This document shows positions 6,449-13,979 of a stretch of DNA of 18,154 nt, in pieces. Position 1 is the first letter of the stretch. Every line of letters begins with the position of its first letter. Position numbers and translations under genes: made by a program. The notes under the pieces were generated by a model that did no database searches, was not told the DNA's origin, and worked only from the letters and a program-made list of their open reading frames with translations. Source of the DNA: Ignavibacteriales bacterium (GTDB lineage Bacteria > Bacteroidota > Ignavibacteria > Ignavibacteriales > Ignavibacteriaceae); contig DAIEML010000015.1 in NCBI GenBank assembly GCA_027349615.1, forward strand, positions 1-18,154, given 5' to 3'.

Positions 6449-8203
6449 TCATTGGGCTTCATTGCTTGCTTTTGAATCTGCTAAAAATGAAGCTACAAAA
6501 ACAAGTGGAGCAGTATAATTTATTGCTGGTTCATTCACATAATAATTTTTTTCATTATCTTCATAACAAGCGCCGGGAAAATTAGAAATAATATTTCCGT
6601 TTAACCTTGAAAATTTATTTGGTCCTCCCACTACCATTCCCGGCACAGGATTTCCAGGCGTTAGAAGCATAGAAAATTGATGGTATGGATAAATTACAGA
6701 ATTATATCCTACACCAGTTACAAAAGAAATTCCAAAAGTATTTCTTCCCAATAAATAATGAAGTTGGTCAAGTGCACAATTCAAGTATTTTATTTGATTT
6801 GTAAATTGATATGCATTGATTAGATCAAATGCATATCCTAAATCAATACTATTTGAACCCCAATAATATTCATCTGGACTTAATGCACATCTGTATCCAC
6901 TAGATTCAACTTTTGTTAGTAAATTATTTGCATAAGTTTTTAAATTTGTTAAAATATTTTCTCTTATATCTGTAGTTAAAGTTGAAGGAGTAATATTTAA
7001 GAATGAATAAAGAGCGAAATTAGCTGTGTTTTGCCAACTGATTGTCTCATTTGGACCACCCACTTTTTTATAATTAAGAGCAAAATATTTTATATATTTA
7101 TCTGAACCAGTAACTCGATAAAGCTCAATTGCGGCCCATAATCTTTCATCCAAGTCATTAGGATCATTATATTCGCCACCAACTACGCCATCAGGATTTT
7201 TAAATCCGCCTTCTGGAATATTATAAGGATGCAACGCTAAAAATTTCCAAGCGCTGATGGAAGATTGTAATAATTTCATTGAATATTGCTTATTGAATTT
7301 TTCAAAAATTCTTGCACCTAATGCAAAGACAGCGGCGGCATCGGCGGTTGATTGACTACTTATGCCAAAAATAAATTGTTGATCTGTTTCTTCATTTGGC
7401 AAATGTTCTCCAGTCCAAACCTTAATTGAAACTTTATGGTAGACTGCACCATCATTCCTTTGCATTTTCAAAAGCCAGTTTAATCCCCATTTAGCTTCAT
7501 CAAGTATATCAGGTATTGAATTATTCGATTCAGGAATATTCAATTGATGATCAGTAAAAAAACTTGGATTATATTCGTATGCATATAGCATGAATGCAAT
7601 GCTAACTGCGGTAGTCGGAACAAACTTGTTATAATCTCCAGCATCATGCCATCCGCCGGTTACATTTTTTTGAAGCGCTGGGTTATCAAAAAAAACTGCG
7701 TTTTCGGTATGACAAGCCGGATGCTTCCAAATTGTGCCATTATTAATTTCAATTCCACAACGCTGGTAATAAAAGCTTTGAAGGGCATTGACCGCTAAAT
7801 TGTTATAAACATCATTCCCAATTTTAAAAGGATGTGAAACTGCAGATAAGTTTGGAAGAAAAATATAATATTCACCTGGTTGAACTAATTTTGTAAAATT
7901 AATATCGAAAACAGTATCACTTGTTGCTAAATCTATCATTCCAATTTTATCAGCTTTACCTTCGAAAATAATTTTATTAGTATTTACTTGCTTTATCTGA
8001 AATGGTCCCGGGTTTTCATTTTTTATAAAAGTAATTTTGAAATCATTTGGTCGATAACCTAACTGGTCAATTAAGAATTTGCTTTGGTTGGAATTAGAAC
8101 CATGACTAATTGTTGTCCTTAAAAATGCACCCATCATTAAAAAAAGAGTAACTTTATTTCTTACAAGAAAAACAATAAGAGTTTTAATACTATGAAGGTT
8201 CAT
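6449..8203 (-). CDS. Glycoside hydrolase family 9 (endoglucanase-family) with N-terminal Ig-like domain
   Basis: This 584-residue, probably exported enzyme belongs to the cellulase family GH9, inverting hydrolases of beta-1,4-glucans and related polymers. The basic N-terminus with hydrophobic stretches (about 7-33) looks like a signal peptide or membrane anchor. Residues about 42-127 (FLIDQLGYRPND onward) form the CelD-type Ig-like domain. The catalytic barrel follows: GGWHDAGDYNKFV (183-195) holds the two conserved Asp residues 187 and 190, TGVGYN (496-501) and the nearby His508 fit the substrate-binding region, and NEPAINYTAPLVF (557-569) contains the catalytic acid Glu558. The length is normal for an Ig+GH9 enzyme, and I see no dockerin, CBM or sorting domain. 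It starts one base after the stop of the proline-dehydrogenase-like gene. Next to a GT2 it probably edits or releases the polymer made by this locus, as BcsZ does for cellulose, rather than degrading food cellulose; that role is inference. Confidence 0.92.
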   Translation of the reverse strand: MNLHSIKTLIVFLVRNKVTLFLMMGAFLRTTISHGSNSNQSKFLIDQLGYRPNDFKITFIKNENPGPFQIKQVNTNKIIFEGKADKIGMIDLATSDTVFDINFTKLVQPGEYYIFLPNLSAVSHPFKIGNDVYNNLAVNALQSFYYQRCGIEINNGTIWKHPACHTENAVFFDNPALQKNVTGGWHDAGDYNKFVPTTAVSIAFMLYAYEYNPSFFTDHQLNIPESNNSIPDILDEAKWGLNWLLKMQRNDGAVYHKVSIKVWTGEHLPNEETDQQFIFGISSQSTADAAAVFALGARIFEKFNKQYSMKLLQSSISAWKFLALHPYNIPEGGFKNPDGVVGGEYNDPNDLDERLWAAIELYRVTGSDKYIKYFALNYKKVGGPNETISWQNTANFALYSFLNITPSTLTTDIRENILTNLKTYANNLLTKVESSGYRCALSPDEYYWGSNSIDLGYAFDLINAYQFTNQIKYLNCALDQLHYLLGRNTFGISFVTGVGYNSVIYPYHQFSMLLTPGNPVPGMVVGGPNKFSRLNGNIISNFPGACYEDNEKNYYVNEPAINYTAPLVFVASFLADSKASNEAQ

Positions 8204-8204
8204 A

Positions 8205-9065
8205 TTATAACTCAGAATTTCTATTTATAAAAGAAGATTCTAAAATATATTTTTGTCTTATATTCAATATATCTCTGACTAACCAAAACAGCATAGCTGG
8301 TCTTTTATTAGCATTTTTAATATTATATGGTAAGTATGGCTCCCCATAAGCAATATAAATTCCGTATTTAGCTTTAAATGATTTCGCCAACTCGATTCCG
8401 TTAAGAGGTAATGAAAAAAACTGCTCAAGTTCAAAATTGTTTTTCCCGTTCTCTAAAATGTTTAAAGCTTCTTGTGCAAGTTTGTAGTCATGAGTTGCTA
8501 CAACTATTAATGGAGCTTTTTCAGAAATATTTTTTAATATGTTTATATAATTATTCTTTGCATTAATTTTTAAATGATCAATATCCGGCCATTGCCCTTT
8601 AACAATTCTAACTGGTATTTGCAATTTGATAATTTCTTTAACATCAATTAAACTGCGGCCCCACCGAGATGCAATTGTATAACCGACATTATTATAAATT
8701 GATTTTGCTTCACGGAGAAATTTTATTGACTTATCTGCAATATCCGGGGATAGAGAATCAAAATGAATCCGAATATTTTTTAATGATGCCTTTTCTGCAA
8801 TTCGCTCGAATAAAGTTAATTTAAAATTTATCGCAGAAGGTTTGATAGAAACATATGAATTAAATCCTTCAACGATAATTGCATTAACAATTTCATAATA
8901 TCTGTTGGCATTTGATTCATAGGTTTCTTTCTCACTTGTCCAAGCTGAGATTGTTGCGAACCAGTTTTTTTGATTTGCCCATCTGCAAACTTTTAAAGCA
9001 TCGTTTAGTGATGAACCGGCAATATGCTTCTTCGCAAAATATTTAATGATACTGTTACTTAGCAT
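8205..9065 (-). CDS. Proline dehydrogenase-like TIM-barrel protein, diverged
   Basis: This 286-residue protein resembles the FAD-binding (beta-alpha)8 barrel of proline dehydrogenase (PutA/PRODH), which oxidises proline to pyrroline-5-carboxylate. Family-like strands appear in the right order: YVSIKPSAI (71-79), IRIHFDS (98-104), VRIVKGQW (152-159), VVATHDYKL (188-196) and YGIYIAYGEPYLPYN (234-248). The usual C-terminal Arg-Arg-x-x-Glu signature that holds the proline carboxylate is not recognisable; NIKNANKRPAM stands there instead. No N-terminal membrane segment or aldehyde dehydrogenase domain is present. The start overlaps the end of the preceding acyltransferase gene by 11 bases, and its stop is one base before the GH9 start, so it is tightly embedded in the glycan operon. 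It more likely modifies a building block of that pathway than degrades free proline, but the true substrate is unknown. Fold assignment is good, activity uncertain. Confidence 0.75.
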   Translation of the reverse strand: MLSNSIIKYFAKKHIAGSSLNDALKVCRWANQKNWFATISAWTSEKETYESNANRYYEIVNAIIVEGFNSYVSIKPSAINFKLTLFERIAEKASLKNIRIHFDSLSPDIADKSIKFLREAKSIYNNVGYTIASRWGRSLIDVKEIIKLQIPVRIVKGQWPDIDHLKINAKNNYINILKNISEKAPLIVVATHDYKLAQEALNILENGKNNFELEQFFSLPLNGIELAKSFKAKYGIYIAYGEPYLPYNIKNANKRPAMLFWLVRDILNIRQKYILESSFINRNSEL

Positions 9066-10146
9066 TTGATAAAATTATTTTTTTAGAAATAAAAAAATGT
9101 GCTCGTTTATAAAATGAATTTGAAAACTCTTTCATTAAGTCAAAGGATTTGCTGAATGAAGTTGGATAAATTTTATATGTAATTAATTCACGATGTAGGC
9201 TTGTCCAAATGTGTAGCCAGGGTTCATCACTGCCAAGTAATTCAACAGCTTCCAATTTATTTTCGAATGCATAACGAATTACATAATTCATTAACAAAAT
9301 ACCCGGCGAACATTTAGACCAATTTTCATTATAACCGATTTTTAAAGACCAAAATCTTTTTGCATATTCTAGTCCAATTTGAACTGCAATTGCTTCACCA
9401 TTTAGCCGTAAAAAGGCTAATCTAAGTAAACCAAGTTCAGTTGAATCTTTAGAGTAACTACGAAAAAATTGTCCTAAATTTGAATTTAATTTCATTGCGG
9501 ATCCAATACGGCTTTTCCATCCTGAAGCTTCAACACTAAAAATTTCATCAAGATAAGAATCAACATTTTCCTTTGTCGGGCAAAATATTTCAAACTCTAC
9601 TTTCCCAAGTTCAGAGGCAATTTTATATAATCTTTTCAGGCTTGATCTTCTGCTGGATGAAATATTTTTCTGAAATTCTTCCCAACTTTCCGTAATAGAA
9701 AGGTAGGGAATTAGTTCATTTCGCTTGAATGTATAAGCATTGTATTTTTTTAAAATAGAAAAAATTGCAGAAGCTTCAGATGATATTAATCTTATACCTT
9801 TTAGGTAAATTGGAATTTCAGATTTTATAATTTCATCAAGAAGTTCAACTAAAGATTCTTCGTTTTTGTAAAGAAATCCACCCGGCTCTTTATGAATTGA
9901 GGTACCAATAATTTCTAATTTTTCAGTAACGTAATTTTTTATCAAAACGAGCGGTGCAATGGCTTTTATTTCATTTTTATTATCGCGAAGCAAAAAAATA
10001 TTTAACTTAGCTGGAGGACAAAAAATAGTTGCACAATTAAATAGCCATTCAAATCTTAGAAGCGGCATCTTAAAATTATCTGCCAAAGAGTTGCATTCAT
10101 CTTTGATAGAATAAAAATCATTAATATTATTAATTATTTGAATCAT
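9055..10146 (-). CDS. CelD/FemAB-like GNAT acyltransferase (Acetyltransf_6)
   Basis: This 363-residue cytoplasmic protein belongs to the double-GNAT BioF2/CelD family, whose members attach acyl groups, or in the FemAB branch amino acids, to cell-envelope precursors. Typical elements are FEWLFN (32-37) and the block KEIKAIAPLVLIK-like segment (57-70) of the N-terminal half. A basic helix SSSRRSSLKRLYKIA (163-177) follows, and then the C-terminal acyl-binding half with LNGEAIAVQIGLEY (248-261), YNENWSKCSPGILL (273-286) and VELLGSDEPW (301-310). It is the shortest and most diverged of three such domains in this operon. It lies 12 bases after the ATP-grasp/methyltransferase gene and overlaps the proline-dehydrogenase-like gene by 11 bases. 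The donor (acyl-CoA or aminoacyl-tRNA) and acceptor cannot be read from the sequence. Confidence 0.88.
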   Translation of the reverse strand: MIQIINNINDFYSIKDECNSLADNFKMPLLRFEWLFNCATIFCPPAKLNIFLLRDNKNEIKAIAPLVLIKNYVTEKLEIIGTSIHKEPGGFLYKNEESLVELLDEIIKSEIPIYLKGIRLISSEASAIFSILKKYNAYTFKRNELIPYLSITESWEEFQKNISSSRRSSLKRLYKIASELGKVEFEIFCPTKENVDSYLDEIFSVEASGWKSRIGSAMKLNSNLGQFFRSYSKDSTELGLLRLAFLRLNGEAIAVQIGLEYAKRFWSLKIGYNENWSKCSPGILLMNYVIRYAFENKLEAVELLGSDEPWLHIWTSLHRELITYKIYPTSFSKSFDLMKEFSNSFYKRAHFFISKKIILSNAK

Positions 10147-10158
10147 AATTCTGGAAAA

Positions 10159-12408
10159 TTAATTTTCTATTTTTTGCTCGAAACTTTCGGATGTCTTTTT
10201 ATAAATTCCAATATAAAATTCACCGGCGCTCGATATGATAGGGAGTTTAATTTTATTAAATAAAAATTCTATTCTATTTTCTAATCCTATAATAAATTTT
10301 TCTGGAATCAACTTTATTCGTCTTAATATTTTGAAAGGATAACCATAAGTCATTGCTGAAATTTTATTAAATCCTTTTTGATTTAATACCTTATCTAACG
10401 ATTTGGGATTATATAATCTGTAATTATGGGGTATTGAAACTTTTTTAAGAAACCAATTTGAAAGTATTTCCTTGTTTGATTTTTTATTCTTGTTTTCAGT
10501 CTCGAAAATATTACCCATAATATTTTTTAATTTATTTAAAGTAACATATCCTAAATTTGAAATTGCGAACATATTTTCCACACAAACTATAATTAAGCCA
10601 TTTGAAATTGTAATTCTATTAATTTCTTCTATGGTTTTTTCTAATGAAGTAACATATTGAAGCAAACCAACACAAAAAACAATATTGAAAGATTGATTGG
10701 ATAAAGGAAGCATAGAAGCGTCGGCACACAAAAGACTTATTATTTTATTTCTATTTGCAAAATTACTTTTACAGGTTTTTAACATTTCAGAACTTAAGTC
10801 GATACCATAAACAGTACAACCGCGGTTTAATAATTCCATTAAATATGCGCCTGGGCCGCAGCCAATATCAACAACTCTATCATGATTATAAATATTAATT
10901 TTATCCAGCATCTGCATGATATATTGCTTTCTGCGCCGCACTCCTAAAGCATGTGGTTCAGTACTTAGATTATAAATCTCCTTGTGCCAATATTTATTTT
11001 GATCGTAATATCTTTTTACTTGTAAAATTTGTTTGCTATCTACATCATAATTACTAAAATCATTTTTAAATGATTTAGAAAAGTTGAATTTATCTTTAAT
11101 ATTTAACGATGGAATAAGTTTTGAAATAATTCTTATGATGGTTTTTTGAGAGCTTCTTTTTAAGTGATTACCCCATACAAAAATTGATGGCATCATATCA
11201 TTAAGATCAAAATATCCGGCTTCTTTAATTCCTTTGAATGAACTTATCCAATCTTTTAATTTTAATTTTTTATCCTTAAAGTAAAAGTAACTCGAAAGCA
11301 AATCTTTATCTTCAACAATCCACTTTCTTTCTTCCAAAGGCTTAGAAAGGAAAACTGATTGACCAGTCATGTCTAAATACATCGCACGTGCAGTATCTAT
11401 TCCGTTAGCTCCAACAAAAAGTCTAAATGATGCACCGATTCGTGGATTCACATCAAGTATTTTGTACTTACCATCTCTTTTGTCGAAAACAAAGTCTATA
11501 TCAACCGGACCTTGAAAGCCGATTTCATTTAAAAATTTATTCGAAAGATTAATTAACTCTTCATTCCACTTGCAAATTCCCAAAGAAGTCATCCCAGTAT
11601 AAATTGGATTTTGCCGTAGTTTTCTTCCAGTGAAAGCAGCCAAACAAGCGGATGAAGAATCAAAATATCCGTTAAAAATCCACATATGGTTTTTAGTATT
11701 AGGAATATATTCTTGAAACATTAAATTATTTTCTTCATGCGAATTCGATTTTTTAAAAAATTCAATTAACTGCGATTTATTGTTAACCAAAATCATTTTT
11801 TTGCCGGTTTTTTCTTCAAGTTTTCCTCCGTCAATTCCTTTCAAGAAAACCGGATAAGAAGTAACTTCACTAAAGCTCAAAACATCATCAATTGAATTAG
11901 GAAAAAATGAATGCGGAATCGGCATTCCATATTTTAAAGCTAAATAATACATCTCTTTTTTACTGCATAACTTTTGAGTTAGTTCAAACGGCATTACTGG
12001 AAATAAAAAATTATTCTTTAGCTTATCAGAATTTTTTGAGATGAATAATGCTGTTTCATCTGTTGTAGGAATAAGAATTGAGGGCTTACCAATTTTTAAA
12101 CTTAATTGTGTAAGGAATTCGATTGAATCGAATTCATTTTTTTTATTAAAGTTCCAAACAAAATTATTTTTACAATATTTGGATAAAGAAGCTGGTGATA
12201 TTTTTTTATCATCAACTCCACAAATATTAATACCTAATTTCCCTAAACTTCTCGTGATGCCTAAACTTCCATAATGTTCAAGCTTCAAAACAACTGCATG
12301 AATTGATGAATCAATTTTTTCCCAAGAATATGAATTATCAATGTCCATACAAAAAGCTGGAATATTATCTGCATGAATTTGCACTGAATAATTTTTTAAC
12401 TCAATCAC
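10159..12408 (-). CDS. ATP-grasp ligase fused to SAM-dependent methyltransferase
   Basis: This 749-residue protein carries two enzymes. Residues about 35-145 form the pre-ATP-grasp domain (HAVVLKLEHYGSLGITRSLG, 37-56). Residues about 146-345 form the ATP-grasp fold, with VFLKGIDGGK (187-196) for nucleotide binding and VDIDFVFD (302-309) plus LDVNPR (318-323) supplying the metal-binding acidic residues and Asn321. This matches COG3919-type carboxylate-amine ligases, which form an amide or peptide bond with ATP. After a linker (about 346-500) comes a class I methyltransferase: VVDIGCGPGAYL (512-523) binds SAM, YGIDLS (534-539) holds the ribose-binding Asp, and CADASMLPL (561-569) lies at the adenine pocket. 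The start is GTG at 12408, supported by AGGAG at 12415-12419. It follows the acyltransferase gene by 53 bases. The pairing suggests a ligated amino or carboxylate group that is then methylated; the substrate is unknown. Confidence 0.9.
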   Translation of the reverse strand: MIELKNYSVQIHADNIPAFCMDIDNSYSWEKIDSSIHAVVLKLEHYGSLGITRSLGKLGINICGVDDKKISPASLSKYCKNNFVWNFNKKNEFDSIEFLTQLSLKIGKPSILIPTTDETALFISKNSDKLKNNFLFPVMPFELTQKLCSKKEMYYLALKYGMPIPHSFFPNSIDDVLSFSEVTSYPVFLKGIDGGKLEEKTGKKMILVNNKSQLIEFFKKSNSHEENNLMFQEYIPNTKNHMWIFNGYFDSSSACLAAFTGRKLRQNPIYTGMTSLGICKWNEELINLSNKFLNEIGFQGPVDIDFVFDKRDGKYKILDVNPRIGASFRLFVGANGIDTARAMYLDMTGQSVFLSKPLEERKWIVEDKDLLSSYFYFKDKKLKLKDWISSFKGIKEAGYFDLNDMMPSIFVWGNHLKRSSQKTIIRIISKLIPSLNIKDKFNFSKSFKNDFSNYDVDSKQILQVKRYYDQNKYWHKEIYNLSTEPHALGVRRRKQYIMQMLDKINIYNHDRVVDIGCGPGAYLMELLNRGCTVYGIDLSSEMLKTCKSNFANRNKIISLLCADASMLPLSNQSFNIVFCVGLLQYVTSLEKTIEEINRITISNGLIIVCVENMFAISNLGYVTLNKLKNIMGNIFETENKNKKSNKEILSNWFLKKVSIPHNYRLYNPKSLDKVLNQKGFNKISAMTYGYPFKILRRIKLIPEKFIIGLENRIEFLFNKIKLPIISSAGEFYIGIYKKTSESFEQKIEN

Positions 12409-12414
12409 TTTATA

Positions 12415-12419
12415 CTCCT
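12415..12419 (-). promoter_or_regulatory. Shine-Dalgarno site deciding a GTG start
   Basis: AGGAG on the minus strand lies six bases before the GTG at 12408. It supports that GTG, rather than an internal ATG, as the start of the ATP-grasp/methyltransferase gene. The neighbouring operon genes mostly lack such a site. Confidence 0.7.
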
Positions 12420-12461
12420 AGTTTTCTTGGCGTATCATTCAATTGAAACAATATCGGTTTA

Positions 12462-13979
12462 TTAAACATCAATTTCTGTTTCTCTCACTTCTTTTTTTCT
12501 TGTTTTAAGGTTAATGTGCTTTTCTTTTAGCTTACTAGGGTTTTTTTGTTCATCATTAAATTTTGATGCTTTAGGCTTCCATTCACGATCATAAGAATGT
12601 TTAAATAAAAGTGATTTTAACCTTCCAAAACAAAATTTAATGTAAAATGATAGAAATGTTTTTAATCCGTATTGTTTAATGTGAAGATTAATAATAGATT
12701 TTTCGAATCTCAACCTATGCATTACTGAATTTCTATTTTTGATTATAATGAAAGAAATATTTTTAATTATTCCGGATGTAGCTGAGCTCTTTATTATTGC
12801 CCTGTAATTGTGGCTGACTGAAGTAGAAATTTCTGATTTATATTCTTCAGCACCTCTTAAAAAATCAACAGTTTGCATTCCTTTATCAATTGCAAAATCA
12901 ATCATTGATAAAATCAAAATCATTCCAGGTCTAATTGCCGCAGACGATTGGGAATTATCAAAGCCGCTTAAATAATCATAAACTGAATTATTAAAATTAA
13001 AACCGAGCCTTGCTGCAATTATCTTATTGTTTTGTTTTAAAACCTTAAACCAAAGCCAGCCTTTTTCAATAAATTTCTTACACACTTGGTCTTGAAATTT
13101 TCCAAATCTCTCATCGGAAAATAAACCTAGATAACCAAGCTCATTCCATCTTTTTTGATGAAGTTGTTTAAGGTGCTGAAAAGCTGACTGAAAATTGAAA
13201 CCAAAAACATCTTCAATAATACATATTGAATCTTCGTTTGTTTGTTTTAAAGATTGACGCAGCCTTCGCCTGGTATTTGATTTCACCATTTGCAAATACA
13301 AATCAAGAGAAGCAGGAACTTTTAACTTTGGGCAAATATCAGTCAAAAACATTTTTATATAAAAATCATTTTTCCCGAGGAGAGGAATAACATAATTATA
13401 GATAAAACTTTCCTGAGAAATATTTTGGAAATCAATTTCATCAAATAGATTGTTAAACTCTTTTAAATACGCAGTTACTGAATAAGCTGTTTGAGACTGA
13501 TATGATTTGTCGCTGATAATATCAAGGTAATCACTAAGTCCGTCTTCTTCAATTGCATTTGAACTTGATTCGCCCAAATTAAGTCCGCATCCGATTAATC
13601 TTAGTCTTTGAAATATTCGAAAATTTTTGATTGAATAATTTTGAATAAAGAAAGGAGCAATTCCGATTAACTTGCCGGACAAGTAAATCAGAATTATGTG
13701 AAGTGTATATTGATTATCTGAAGCAAAATATTTCCACCAATAAAACTGCCATTCAAATGTTTGATAAATTGAAGAAGAAGATTTTAATACTAATTCATTC
13801 CATTCATCGTGTAAGGTAGAAAAATCTTTTTCATTGGTAATGATTTTTAACGATAGTTCTGGAAATAAACCGCTTTTTGCTGTTACCGTTGTGGCTGTCC
13901 ATTCATCATTCAAAATGTAATATTTATGTCCTTCTCTTTTCATATTATTAGTGTAATTCATGAACTTCGCTATTAACAT
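12462..13979 (-). CDS. CelD/FemAB-like GNAT acyltransferase, paralogue of the neighbouring fusion's C-terminus
   Basis: This 505-residue protein has one BioF2/CelD-type double-GNAT unit at about 40-400: SIYQTFEWQFYWWKYF (70-85), SGKLIGIAPFFI (101-112), TDICPKLKVPASL (213-225), the basic helix NTRRRLRQSLK (235-245), YDYLSGFD (334-341) and VDFLRGAEEYKSEI (372-385). Almost every one of these blocks is mirrored in the C-terminal half of the preceding 850-residue protein, including the later QYGLKTF segment (436-442), so the two arose by duplication. A Lys/Glu-rich tail (about 465-505) is unique. The N-terminus is uncertain. The first ATG (13979) overlaps the preceding gene by 32 bases, while Met13 (13943) begins just after that gene's stop; neither has a good ribosome site. 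The likely role is acylation or aminoacylation of a glycan precursor; donor and acceptor are unknown. Confidence 0.87.
   Translation of the reverse strand: MLIAKFMNYTNNMKREGHKYYILNDEWTATTVTAKSGLFPELSLKIITNEKDFSTLHDEWNELVLKSSSSIYQTFEWQFYWWKYFASDNQYTLHIILIYLSGKLIGIAPFFIQNYSIKNFRIFQRLRLIGCGLNLGESSSNAIEEDGLSDYLDIISDKSYQSQTAYSVTAYLKEFNNLFDEIDFQNISQESFIYNYVIPLLGKNDFYIKMFLTDICPKLKVPASLDLYLQMVKSNTRRRLRQSLKQTNEDSICIIEDVFGFNFQSAFQHLKQLHQKRWNELGYLGLFSDERFGKFQDQVCKKFIEKGWLWFKVLKQNNKIIAARLGFNFNNSVYDYLSGFDNSQSSAAIRPGMILILSMIDFAIDKGMQTVDFLRGAEEYKSEISTSVSHNYRAIIKSSATSGIIKNISFIIIKNRNSVMHRLRFEKSIINLHIKQYGLKTFLSFYIKFCFGRLKSLLFKHSYDREWKPKASKFNDEQKNPSKLKEKHINLKTRKKEVRETEIDV

Noticed and set aside
10472..12274. 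Plus-strand frames at 10472-10660 and 12041-12274
   Set aside because: Both are antisense to the ATP-grasp/methyltransferase gene and have no support of their own.
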